A DNA stretch of 60,790 nucleotides, taken from positions 160,298-221,087 of the forward strand of contig BFEA01000178.1 of NCBI GenBank assembly GCA_003427395.1, read 5' to 3'. Every line of letters starts with the position of its first letter. Positions within the stretch are counted from its first letter, which is position 1. Under the pieces are notes generated by a model. It did not search any database and was not told the origin of the DNA. It saw only the letters and a program-made list of their open reading frames with translations. Shown one piece after another: positions 20,348-30,701 of this stretch. The DNA is from Chara braunii (taxonomy: Eukaryota > Streptophyta > Charophyceae > Charales > Characeae). The translations under genes and the position numbers were made by a program.

Positions 20348-20800
20348 TTCGTTGGGCCGATCGGCTGGATGGTGCGGCCCCTACATCAAGATGCTAAAGG
20401 CGTTCGACCGGGATTCCAACGGAAGACACGCTCTCAGGACAGTGGGCGATCCGAGTAAGGGCGTACCTTTCCACATTCTAGCGGTAGATTCACTCTCAAT
20501 TTGCTGTCAAAAGCAGAGGCAGCAAAATGCGTGTTTGGCTATGCTCCTTCCTATGTCCTAGCGGAAGACTCATTTTGGTCTGCGGCGCAACGACCATCAT
20601 CACCTCCCTCACAATTGTGGAGAACCTCCTCTCCATAGTCGCGGCGGTAGTGTCCGGGGGTCTGATTGCTATGGTGGTTATGTATGAAGGTCGCACCTTG
20701 CCATGATCTAGCGGGAGATTCGTCCTTATTTTTGCACATTTTATGAGCAGGGGAGCATGCGCGTACCTAGCCACAAACCGGCAGACTGAAGTAGTGATAT
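19437..20800 (-). repeat. Irregular array of AGCGGAAGATTCATTCGATT modules
   Basis: Six plus-strand copies of a motif like AGCGGAAGATTCATTCGATT, usually followed by TTGCTCAT or TTGCACAT, start at 19549, 19921, 20101, 20480, 20560 and 20710. Three are linked to a block that, on the minus strand, reads CCGGCCAACAGGTAAGTC or a near match (19437-19455, 19984-20008 and about 20166-20185). Single mirror copies of both blocks lie at 9884-9972. No coding domain accompanies them. Confidence 0.78.
20296..20345. repeat. (GA)n microsatellite
   Basis: Uninterrupted GA dinucleotide run of about 50 bp inside the module array. Confidence 0.95.
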
Positions 20801-22020
20801 TCTTGGTCGAGACCACTCTCTTAATCCTGGTAGCACGCGCCCTCCTGCTGATTGTCAGACACCCGGATCGCAATCCTCCTCTCGCCAATTTAGGAGGACT
20901 AGGAATAACTCAAGTGATTACGGGACGGGCTGTGGTATCCGCCCAATTTCATCTTTTGGCAGCGACAACCGAACTTGGCCAAGTCAAGGGCTAGGTGCGG
21001 TCATGCAGAAGGAGGGGGTTGCAGCGGGAGGTAGAGAGCGAGAGAAAGCTACGTAGGTCGACAAGAAGGCCAAGGAGGGGAGGATTTAAAAGGGGAGTTT
21101 GAGGAAGAAGGGAGACGGTAGCACAGGTAGAGCGGAGAAGGAAGATTCTTGGCAGCGTTTTTTCTGAATATTTGAGGGCTCATTATCACGACCACTGGAC
21201 TATCTACTAGACTCTTGTGAGGCCTGCGTGAGTGGGGCGAAGGGCAGCCGTGGGGAGCACTGAGTAAGGAAAGGGTAGTGAATGGGAGTAAGGGACCAGG
21301 GGTACGACCAGTTGTAGTTGGTGGAGTGATTCTGTCGAGCTAGTCCTATTGACAGTCTCACAGCTCAGAGTTGTTGCCGTTTGTGTCACCACGAATTGCC
21401 CGTGCTTCTCCTACTGATGCGTGGTCGGCATCGGCGTGTATCTTAGTTGGTTGCTGTTGGCGTCCACGGTTCACTTCGATCAGAGTTGTGTAAGTGCAGT
21501 CTGGGCACTGAGCCCCACTGAGGGGCAGCGCCTCTGATGGAGGTAACATAGGGGTCCTAAGGTGAGTTTAACGACAACCGAGGACTCGTGTGGAGCAGAA
21601 GGGCGAAAGCTCTGTTGTTTTTGAGCTTCAAGTTCGGATACAGGCTGCGGGAACATGGCCTTCAATCTCGTTTGATCCTAAACTCTAACACAAGCACAGC
21701 GGAGGTTGTGTGTACGTAGTTTGGCGGTGAGCTGCTAAGTCGATGTATGTATGTACTACGCTATTGCTGTTGTTTGTCTTGTGGGTGCTACTACTGTGCG
21801 TGGCTGCTGCACGATACTATCCATCGTTGTGCGGATGGGCAAGCCACACAACTGTTGTGAGAGTGATTGTCTGATGCCACACAACCTTCTACCTGATTGA
21901 TTCTAAACCATTTTCTTTTGTGAGTCTTGGTGGCTAAGTAAGCGTACGCTCGTATAACCTTCACAAAGTTACGCGGCTGTACGCGTATCCATCTTTCCTT
22001 GTTGAATTAATTGGTCGGAC
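20801..22020. other. No gene recognised
   Basis: No domain, RNA gene or clear repeat seen. Confidence 0.4.
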
Positions 22021-22450
22021 GTTAGTCCTGAACCTGGAATTCAAGGCCCTTGTCCAGGACATCCCAGGTTCCGGTTTTGCATGAAGGGATTTCCCTACGC
22101 GCAGAGCCTTCATGCCCTACCCATCTGGCAGTCTGCCTAAGGGCCAAAGATGCTGCAAGGGCTGAGCGGCTTTTCCTTCAACCGTTCTATATCGTGAAGG
22201 GCTTGCCCTTCGTGATACTTCGATTTTGACACGTGAGTGTCCTGTGCAATGCTGTAGCCCGCGGAGGTTCGAGCAATCGTGGGAAACGTACAAAGCGTCG
22301 CCATGACAGTTGATCGCGAGAGTTCGCATAATTGAAAAGTATGAGTTCTCTCGCGAGCACGTCCCTCTTATACGATTTTCTGCGCGTGGGCTTCGCCTGA
22401 AGTCTTGCGCAGGAAAAGTTCTGGGTCAAGCAAAAAAGCGCAAAGCGCGA
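22021..22450. repeat. Hairpin-dense noncoding stretch
   Basis: Perfect short hairpins follow each other: GAACCTGG 22030-22037 / CCAGGTTC 22064-22071 with an inner CAAGG/CCTTG; GCATGAAGG 22079-22087 / CCTTCATGC 22107-22115; GAAGGGC/GCCCTTC with a 2-nt loop at 22196-22211; GACAC/GTGTC at 22228-22241. Stem sequences differ. This mirrors the hairpin-dense stretch at 5.37-6.22 kb. Confidence 0.7.
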
Positions 22451-22479
22451 TGCGGTAAACGGAACTGAGTTTTGGTTGT

Positions 22480-22640
22480 GCGGAGTATCGCGTGGTCGGA
22501 ACAGTCGTCCTAGTCAACCTACGCAAGTTTGCATTCGAGAGATCAACGTCTCCAGCGGCGGTTCGCGTGTGGGTATGATTCGGGCGTTACCTGCGCGTAC
22601 CCCTTATACTGTCCTACCCTGATCCATTCGAGCGACCTAC
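22480..22640 (+). repeat. Extra partial copy of the structured repeat's middle block
   Basis: This block (CGTCCTAGTCAACC, then ATTCGAGAGATCAACG, CGGTTCGCGTGTGGGT, ATTCGGGCGTTACC) matches 23225-23345 in the same orientation, and 4880-5015 in the opposite one. It makes the right arm partly tandem. Confidence 0.75.
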
Positions 22641-22734
22641 CAAGCCGCACAAATCTAAACAGGTCTAGGCCGAGAGAAAAAGGGGGCGAGTCGCTTTTCT
22701 TCTTTGCGTTTTGTCTCCTTTTTAATTTTTCATA

Positions 22735-23634
22735 GTTGGACGTTGGAGTCCGTGGCAGCCGTCAAAGTCAAACCCCTTGACCTGTTTCGAGGCCTATGAT
22801 GATGGAGTATGTCTCCAGGGTCAAGAGTTTTTGGCTGCCACGACAGGCTTGAGCCTGTCTACCATCCACTCTCCACAGGGTGCAGACGAGGGTAGGTCTT
22901 GCAATCGCACTTGTGATTGTCTGCGTCAAGAGGTTAACCCCTCAAGACGCGTGTCATCCGACACTTGGGTGACGAAAACGTCCCTCAAAATCATCGAGGA
23001 CCGCCTGAATTTGGGCACCACATAGTACTCCATCATTGCGACTGCTTGTGTACACATGCATGGCTAGTCGATATGATAGAGCCCTACGTCGCCGCGATAT
23101 TTATTTGGAGTCTTGCGCATGATACCCATTTACTTCCTTTAACAAGAGTTATGGGTTGGGATGAGAATAAGGGACTAGCCGCAATCTACGAGTGAAACTT
23201 GTTTTTGTTTCATGAAGTATTGTCGCTTGGTTAGAATAGCTATCCTAGTCGACCGACGTCGGATGGCACTCGAGAGATCAGCCCCTCGAGCGACGGTTCG
23301 CGTGCGGGTTCAATTCGGGCGTTAACCGCACGTTCCCCCTATGCTACAGCGAACGAGAAACACCCTCGAACAGACCACCTCTGCGATTTCACACGAAAAA
23401 CCTTCGCACGTGGTTCGGTAGCTCGACGGGGATACGCCCACCCGAAGGGATGGTGACAACTCCCGCGGGTGGAGGTAAGCAGTGCCTCGCGTGATCCTGT
23501 CTTGTACTCGGGACTCGCGAGAGGTACAACTGGCGCACTCGGCCGGAGCGGCAAACGCTCTCCGGGACAAGTCCTGCCAAATCCTGCGTGACGCGGCCGG
23601 GAGGGTCCCCCTGTGGGATCGATGCGCTCGACAG
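22735..23634 (+). repeat. Structured ~0.9-kb repeat, copy 2 (inverted homologue of 4581-5540)
   Basis: Collinear with the reverse complement of 4581-5540. The hairpins are kept with changed bases. TGGCAGCC 22753-22760 pairs with GGCTGCCA 22833-22840. GACAGGCT/AGCCTGTC lies at 22842-22859, where copy 1 has GACAGGT/ACCTATC. CAATCGCA/TGTGATTG lies at 22902-22919, where copy 1 has CAACCGCC/GGCGGTTG. The loop between TGGCAGCC and GGCTGCCA is largely different in sequence yet again folds. No coding capacity. Its nature (LTR, foldback arm or noncoding RNA) is undetermined. Confidence 0.8.
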
Positions 23635-23902
23635 GTGGTGCCGTTGCCGGGGATTTTGGCTGCCTACCGGGGTCCAAAGTGAAGAAACCCAGGTTAAGGG
23701 CAGGCTGATGATAAAGGCAAAACGACAAATCTTTATTATTGATCTAGTTGAATGTGATATGCTTTTGACATTTCTAATTTTTTTTCTTGGCTGATAAAAA
23801 AAAGATGTGTATGGTGCGTGTGTTATGGCACTAAGGACGGCGTATGTGGTTGAACTATCTGACTGAGAATACGATTGAAAAGTATCTACATCTTCAAGTA
23901 AT

Positions 23903-25937
23903 GTGGTCAGGATGCTGAAAGAGGTGCGAGGCACTGAGGAGTGGGCAAACCCCATTGCCAGGTATGCTAGAGAGTCACTTACTTGGCAGGATTTTGAGAG
24001 AAGGATGGAGGGGCTGCACCCATCACCCGTGGGAAGAGATGGACTGCCGATTCGTTTCGACTCTACCAACTTGGGAGATTTTCTTCGGGCCTATGATCAG
24101 TTTGCAGATGGGCTCAACATCTTGGCGGAGTCGAGGATTGGAGAGTTCCTTCAGTATGTGAGGAGGCCCATCAGATCGTTCGTCAGATCCATTGTGGAGC
24201 AAGCCACAAACTGGGACGACTGCAAGCAATTGCTGTGGAGCAACTATACTCTGGCACACCAAGTAGAGAACATAAGGAGTATGGAGAAAAAGAGGAAGGA
24301 GACGGAGGGTGCATAAGGACGAGCAATTGGCTATGGTGCATCATCTGGGACCCAGAGGGCGGATAGGAGGAAGGAGCATAGGCCTCAGAGGCATGAGAGG
24401 AGGGAGGAGGCTCAGGTGGTTCAGGCCCGCCTGTTCAGATGCCTAGTGAGTGTCCTGAGCCAGAGACAGAGCCAGTTCTGCCTCACGAGCCAGCAGTGCA
24501 GGAGCAGAAGAAGGAGGAGACTGCCAAGGAGAAAGAGATGGACAGGATTGAGAGGGCAGCAAGAAAAAAGGAAATCAAGGTCCAGATCAGACTGAAAAAC
24601 GTGGCAGAGATAAGTGAGAAGATGCAGTAGGGGGAGCAACCAGTGGAAGTGAGAGACAAGATAGGGAAAGGACTGCACAGTCAGGAGGATGATCCTCCCC
24701 TACTTACAGAGGCATGGGACAACTTCAACAAGCTGATGGAGGCTGCAGGCAGATCTACAGAGCACCATCAGGAGATGGGGGTAAGTCAGTCTCTACAGAC
24801 CTGCTTAGCCTGAAGAGCCTTATGAAGGAAGGGTTTGCTGCAACAAAGGCCTCTGATGAGAAAGTGGGGAGGAGGGTGACAAGGGTGGCACAAGCTGCCC
24901 ACAACCAGAGAGTGGACTGGGAAAGAGAGATTGGCACTTTGAAGAAGGGGATGGAGAGGCAGAGCAAAGAGGTGGAGGCTGTGAAGACAGAGATGGTGGA
25001 CATCTGGGCTAAGAATAGAGCCCTCAAACTGGTTAACCAGACCCTTAGTAAGGTCAACGACGTTCTTAGGGCGCACCTACAGACGCAACAGGTTTCTTTC
25101 CATGCAAAGGAAGATAAGTGGGAGAGAAGGCTGAAGGAGGTGGAGTCCAAGATCTTGCAGCAGACCTACTGTAGTGGTGGACTGGACAGAGGTTCAGAGA
25201 TATGGGATCAAGGGTCAGCCTGTAGAGGAACTCTTCAAATGCAAGAAGTGGGAAGGAGCAGAGCAGCAGAAGGGAGAGGAGATTCCCTTGCTAGACAAGG
25301 TGATGTTGGAGCCTGAGGAGATACTAGCAAGGAGGGAATCTGAGGTTGGGAAGTTTGATAGGCAGGCCCCTACTTCCTTGGCAGTTCAGCAAGTGCCAAT
25401 GAGGCAAGATGTGAGACAGCCAGGTGAGACCATAGGGAATGAGGGCGCTTTACCTACAACGCAGGGAGAGATTGTGGGTATGCAGGAAGTACAGGAGAGC
25501 GTGGATCAGGTTATGGTTGAGGCTGAGGCGAGGGGAGATCTGAAGGATTGTCAGGAGTGAACTACACCACAACATACACCTCTTATCACAAGATTGGAGG
25601 ATGTGTTGGGATCCTGGGCCACTGGCTCTAGACCAGAGGGGCGAGTGGATGCGCAGTTGGCACAGACAGGCGATAGAGCAGCCTGTCCTACTTCCTCAGG
25701 GGTTCCTCAGCAGGAGGTCATGAGTGAGGTCACAACAGCCCCCTCATCTGTACCCTTATAGGAGGAAGGCAAGATGATTGAGAAGAAGATTGGGAAGTGT
25801 TACTACTGCAAGAGGGGCAAACATCGATCTGACGACTGCCCCAAAAGTCTCAAAGATGAGGCGAATGACTTGGTTACCAGGGAGTCATCTGGGGTATGGA
25901 GGGACAAAAATGGGATCCTAGGACTAGTGATGGGGTG
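23903..25937 (+). pseudogene. Retrotransposon gag relic without pol
   Basis: The first frame (23903-24316, 137 aa) is a helical, charged segment with WQDFERRMEGL, LRAYDQFADGLNILAESRI and NWDDCKQLLWSNY, which I read as a capsid-like N-terminal part. A Glu/Lys-rich coiled-coil-like stretch follows (24439-24630, then 24786-25150), and a Gln/Glu-rich stretch to 25560. The frame reopens at 25762 and ends with a canonical zinc knuckle CYYCKRGKHRSDDC (CX2CX4HX4C, 25798-25839). Stops interrupt it: TAA about 24314, TAG 24628-24630, TGA 25558-25560 and TAG 25759-25761, plus frameshifts near 24.43 and 24.78 kb. No protease, RT or integrase follows. The N-to-C order and the terminal knuckle indicate gag; the family is unassigned. 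Confidence 0.7.
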
Positions 25938-27238
25938 AGGGCGCAGTTGTATAGGCAACTGCAGGAGGTCATGAGTGATCAGGAGTAGGATTCACTAATA
26001 GGATCCGGAAAAGTCTAGATCTAACATATATAAAACATATCGGACTCAATATTGATGGATGATTGTATATAGGAGGACACATGGAGGATTGGATCACGCC
26101 CATGTACATCAGTGAGTTGAGCCCGTAATGAGATGTCGTAACCCTCTCTACTTTGATCAGAGTAGATAGGGTCACATGTCTTAGGGACATCTCTTGAAAA
26201 GTCTTTCAAAATTTCATCATGAATGCCAGAAAAATTCAATCAATAATTCTCACAAAGTTTTTGGTATTTCCTCGTCAAACTTTTATATCGCAAAATGTCC
26301 ATCATCATAGCGCCTCTTCTGAGCGCTCTCACAATTTCACTCACATTTATGGGGCCCAACCGGCCTTTGGGCTTCCCTTTTTTCTTACTGAACCACACAA
26401 AAAACATAACTTTGGTTGTGACATTCACATTCATTATTTCTCAAGTCTCTCCAATTTACAATGCGGCATTCCTGAAACATGAGGTGCATCCTCTTTCACT
26501 GTACTTAAGCTTCATCCGTTGCTATGACAGGTATGCTCAAGTACAAGGGAAGACTTTGCGACCCAGATCATTTCACAATATATGTATATCACAAAATTCA
26601 TTCACATGAGGGCAACCTCACAAAACCGAGAGTGAGTGTGACACGCCACACAAGAAAGAAGTAACGTCTGAGACTCACACATGTACACAGAATCTGGGGC
26701 TTTGCAATAAGCAAATGCTCCTGTCCATACCAAAAAAAGTCAGAGTATCGTACAACAAGTAAAAATGTCAAAAAAAGTCATGGGATCAAGTGTCCACTAT
26801 CACCCCAAATCTCACACTACTCATACAATAGTCTCACACGCACTACTCTGAATGAAAGAAGTCGTAAGATACACAAAAGTTACTATCTAAAACACTCCAC
26901 ACCACAGAAAAAAAAGAAGGAACAAAATTTAGTCAAAGTTATACTCAATGTTATCCCTATTTACAATTAAGTCTGAAAGTCTATGCTTTTTGTTGGAACC
27001 TTGAGAGAAGGCACTATCCTTTATTTTGCTTGGAAAATTTCTGAGGGATCTTGGTAATGAGAATGCTTAACCACTATGAAGTCAGTTTAAGGGACATATT
27101 TGTAAGGCCAAGCTAGGGGGCTATACTTAGCATTGTTGGGACGTAACTCCCAGCGTTGGCTGCTGACCGGCGCAACCTGGCAGCGGGCCCATGACTCACC
27201 AAAGGTTAGGTCTTGAAGGGTCGGCCACTCGGAGAGGC
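25938..27238. other. No gene; expected site of a gypsy 3' LTR
   Basis: This lies downstream of the pol stop of the second gypsy element (minus strand). I looked for a copy of the 33850-34900 LTR here and found none. It also follows the gag relic on the plus strand without carrying pol. AT-rich and unassigned. Confidence 0.45.
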
Positions 27239-30200
27239 TTAGCTCAAGGGAAGGTCATTGGGATTGATTAAGACCCCACTGAGGGGGCCGGTCAGGGAAT
27301 GCATCAGCTGGAGTGAAGGAAGCAGCTTAGATGCATGGAAGACCGGATAGGTACGTAGATGCAGAGGGACATCAATGGTGTATGACGGACCAAAAGGATC
27401 AGCCCCTACTGTATCTAACACCTGCCACGGACCCAAGTACTTAGGCAACAGTTTGGGAGAAATATCCTCCTCCCTCGACAACTCTGAACTGGCTACCCAG
27501 ACATAGTCACCAGTGCGAATGGGGGAAGGTCTGCGATGGCGGTTAACTTGTTCAATCATGGCCTTTTGGGCTTTGAACAAGTTCGCTCGCGCTCTTTCCA
27601 CATCAAGACGATAGCGTTTAATGAACTCTGTTGTGCCTGGTGTCAGATCTGTCTTAGCCTTGTCGATGATATCATCGAGAGGCTGACGTGGCTCACGTCC
27701 CCAATGTAATCGATAAGGACTGAACCCAGTCGAGGAATGGACAGACATATTATACATAAGCTGTGCACGAGCCAGATGGAGATCCCAGTTCTGCTGATCT
27801 GGCGAGATGACAGGACGTAATAGTTGGAACAGGACTTGGTTCATCACTTCAGCCTGACCATTGGCTTCAGGATGTCGACCAGAAGTCATGTCCAAGCGAG
27901 AGTGCAGATAGTCCTTGCAGTAGGACTGCCACTCTTCGCTGCAAAATCGGGGATCTCGATCACTGACTATGGAAGTGGGCGGCCCATGGTGAGTGACCCA
28001 CCTCAGAGAAAAGGCTGCTCTCACAACCGGGACCCTCGCCACCTCTGGTAAGGGGATGAACTCTGCGTATTTGGAGAACCTGTCAACGCAGACCATGACC
28101 TGGCGCATGCCCCGAGGGGTGGTCTTGCCTAAGTCTGTAAAGTCAATGGACACAGACTGGGCAGGGTCATCACGTATGGGTAAGGGTTTGAGCAGTCCTA
28201 GAGGAGGTTTCCGCTGAACCTTGTTCCTCTGACATAGCTCATTGGTTTCCACATAGCGCAACATCTCACTCCGCATCTCCTTCCAGAAGAAGCGCTGCGA
28301 CAGGGCTGCATACGACTTTAAGAACCCAAAGTGTCCACGCGCATCATGGCACACTGACATCAGCAGTGTCCTAAGCTGCTGATCCTCAGGAATGCATAAG
28401 CGCTCCTCTCCTCTGCTGTAGGTATACAACAGATCTGAACTCATCGCATAGCCAGGTTCAGAATTGGGATCAGCTTGCAAATTCCTGACAATGGGTCCAT
28501 AAGTCGGGTCCTGAGGCAGTAAGTGAGCAATGGTCTGACGGGTCTCCTCTCCAAAGGAATGAGTAGAGGAGATCAATGCAAAAGAGTCAGGCCTACGAGA
28601 AAGGGCATCAGCTACCTTATTGTAGCAGCCCTTCTTATGCTTCATTTCAAAGTCAAACATGTCGATGAACTGAATGTATCGTGCCAGCTTGTCATTTAAC
28701 TTTCCCTGGGACTTCAACCACTGCAGGGTGGAATGATCTGAGAAGATCTTGAAGTGTCTTCCCAGGAGAAAGTGCTTCCAATGCTTTAGGGCACTGGCAA
28801 GAGCATACAGCTCTTTCTCGTAGGTGGAGTCCTGAAGCTTTTGGGTCTTGATCTTCTTGCTCATGTACTCCACGGGCCGTAGGCCATTCCCATCATCCTG
28901 TTGAAGCATTGCCCCAATGCCATACTGACTGGCGTCAGTAGTCAGGTCAAAAGGCAAAGTGGGGTCAGGTAACTTCAATACAGGGGCACGAGTCAAGGCT
29001 TGTTTGAGTCGTGCAAAGGCCATCTGACAGTGAAGGGACCAAAGAAAGGGAGTGTCTTTCTTTGTAAGGTTAGTCAGGGTTGCTGCCACTGCAGAAAAGT
29101 TCCTGACGAACTTCCTGTAGTAGGAGGCCAGACCCAAGAAAGACCGAACATCTCTCACTGTCTGAGGCTGTGGCCACTCCTGAATAGCAGCAATTTTGCC
29201 TGCTTCAGGAGCCAGACCATCTCCAGAGATTACATGACCCAGATAGATAACAGAGGGAAGCCCAAAAGAGGACTTCTCTTTGTTGATCTTATACTGGCTG
29301 TCACGTAACGACTGAAGAACGAGATCCAGGTGCTCCGCATGTTCCCTGGTAGTTTTGCTGAATACCAGGATATCATCCAGGTAAACAACCATAAACTTAT
29401 CCAGCTAAGGCCTGAAGATGCGGTGCATCTCTGCCTGGAACGTGCCAGGTGCATTGCAAAGTCCAAATGGCATGACCAGATACTCGTAAGTACCATATCT
29501 GGTCTTGAAGGCTGTCTTATAGACATCCTCCTCTGCCATCTCAATCTGGTGGTAGCCAGATTTGAGATCGACTTTGCTGAAGATCGTGCATCCCTGGACC
29601 ATGTCCAGCAGGTCGTCGATCCTAGGAAGTGGCTCAGTGTTCTTCCTAGTGATCTTGTTGAGACCCCTGTAGTCAATGCACATCCTGAACTCGCCGTTCC
29701 CTTTGGGCACAAAGAGAACAGGTGCACCGAATTCAGATGTGCTGGGTCTGATCCAGCCCTTGCTGGTCAGGGTCTCAAGTTGTTTTCTGAGCTCCTCAAG
29801 CTCATCAGGGGACATCCTGTAGATGCGGCCCTTGGGAGGGACCGCCCCAGGCAGCAGCTCGATGTGATGCTTGGTTGGCCGGTTGGGTAGTCCAACGGGC
29901 TTCTGCATCAGATCAGCATACTGGTCAACTACCTGTTGTATCTCAGGAGGACAGACAACAGTGGGAGCGTCTGTTTGCTTGACCAGAGCTAAGAACAGAC
30001 GCTCATGGTCATACTGGCGAGAGAGAGCATAGAACTCCCTCGCTCTCAGGCAGAAGCAGGAAGTTTTAGGGTGGTGTTCAACAACTATCATACATGGCTG
30101 ATACACCCCCTTGCTGTTAGGCAGCTCAACCTTGGGGATCTGCCAGTCGATCCTTGGGTTGACTGCTTTCAGCCACTGCATGGAGAATACCAGATCAAAG

Positions 30201-30545
30201 GGCAAGTCAGGGAAGATGTAGAAGCTCAGACTATGTCTAACTTCTCCAGCGCTGTCGAAGGTAACAGGTATACCCCTGACCTTCTCCCTGATGGTTAGTA
30301 CAGTGGAGTCACCTATCCTGACCTGCAACGGTTGCCGCAGCTGCACAACTTTCATGCCCAGATGCAGTGTCTTGACTGCACTCGGGGACATGAAGTTCCT
30401 GGTGGCTCCACAGTCCAGCAGCCCCTTGATCTGGCTGTGGTTGATCAGGGGCCGAAGTAGGATGAGATCAGATTTGCTTCGCTTTTGTTCTTTCAGATGA
30501 AAGAAAAAAACAGCAATAGCCTGAAGCTCAGACTGCTCCGGTTCG
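27239..30545 (-). pseudogene. pol polyprotein of gypsy element 2 (one in-frame amber)
   Basis: Protease: [11 protein letters not shown] (Asp-Cys-Gly-Ala-Thr, a common variant of DSGAT) just upstream of 30391. [53 protein letters not shown], then a TAG at 29405-29407, then VVYLDDILVFS with YLDD at 29372-29383. Counting from the Met at 29392, RNase H lies at about residues 150-268 (TTDASQYGIG, YEKELYAL, FSDHSTL, ADALSRRPD). Integrase has its zinc segment at 349-387 (HDARGHFG ... NELCQRN, where Asn replaces the expected first Cys) and the DDE residues at D417, D478 and E515, followed by a GPY/F-like KYLGPWQVLD module. There is no chromodomain; the frame stops at 27239. The TAG lies just before the catalytic YLDD, so an unsuppressed product would lack polymerase activity. 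Confidence 0.93.
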
Positions 30546-30701
30546 TGACCGGGTCAGGATCCTCATAACAGAAGGATGCTGCCCGCGCAGTCCCCACACT
30601 GGGATACTTACAAACAGTCGCAACTGAAGCTGCTGCAGGTGTACTGACATCAGCAGGTACACAAGCAGCACTGGAGGGAACTGCAGCCTCCAGGGTCAGC
30701 T

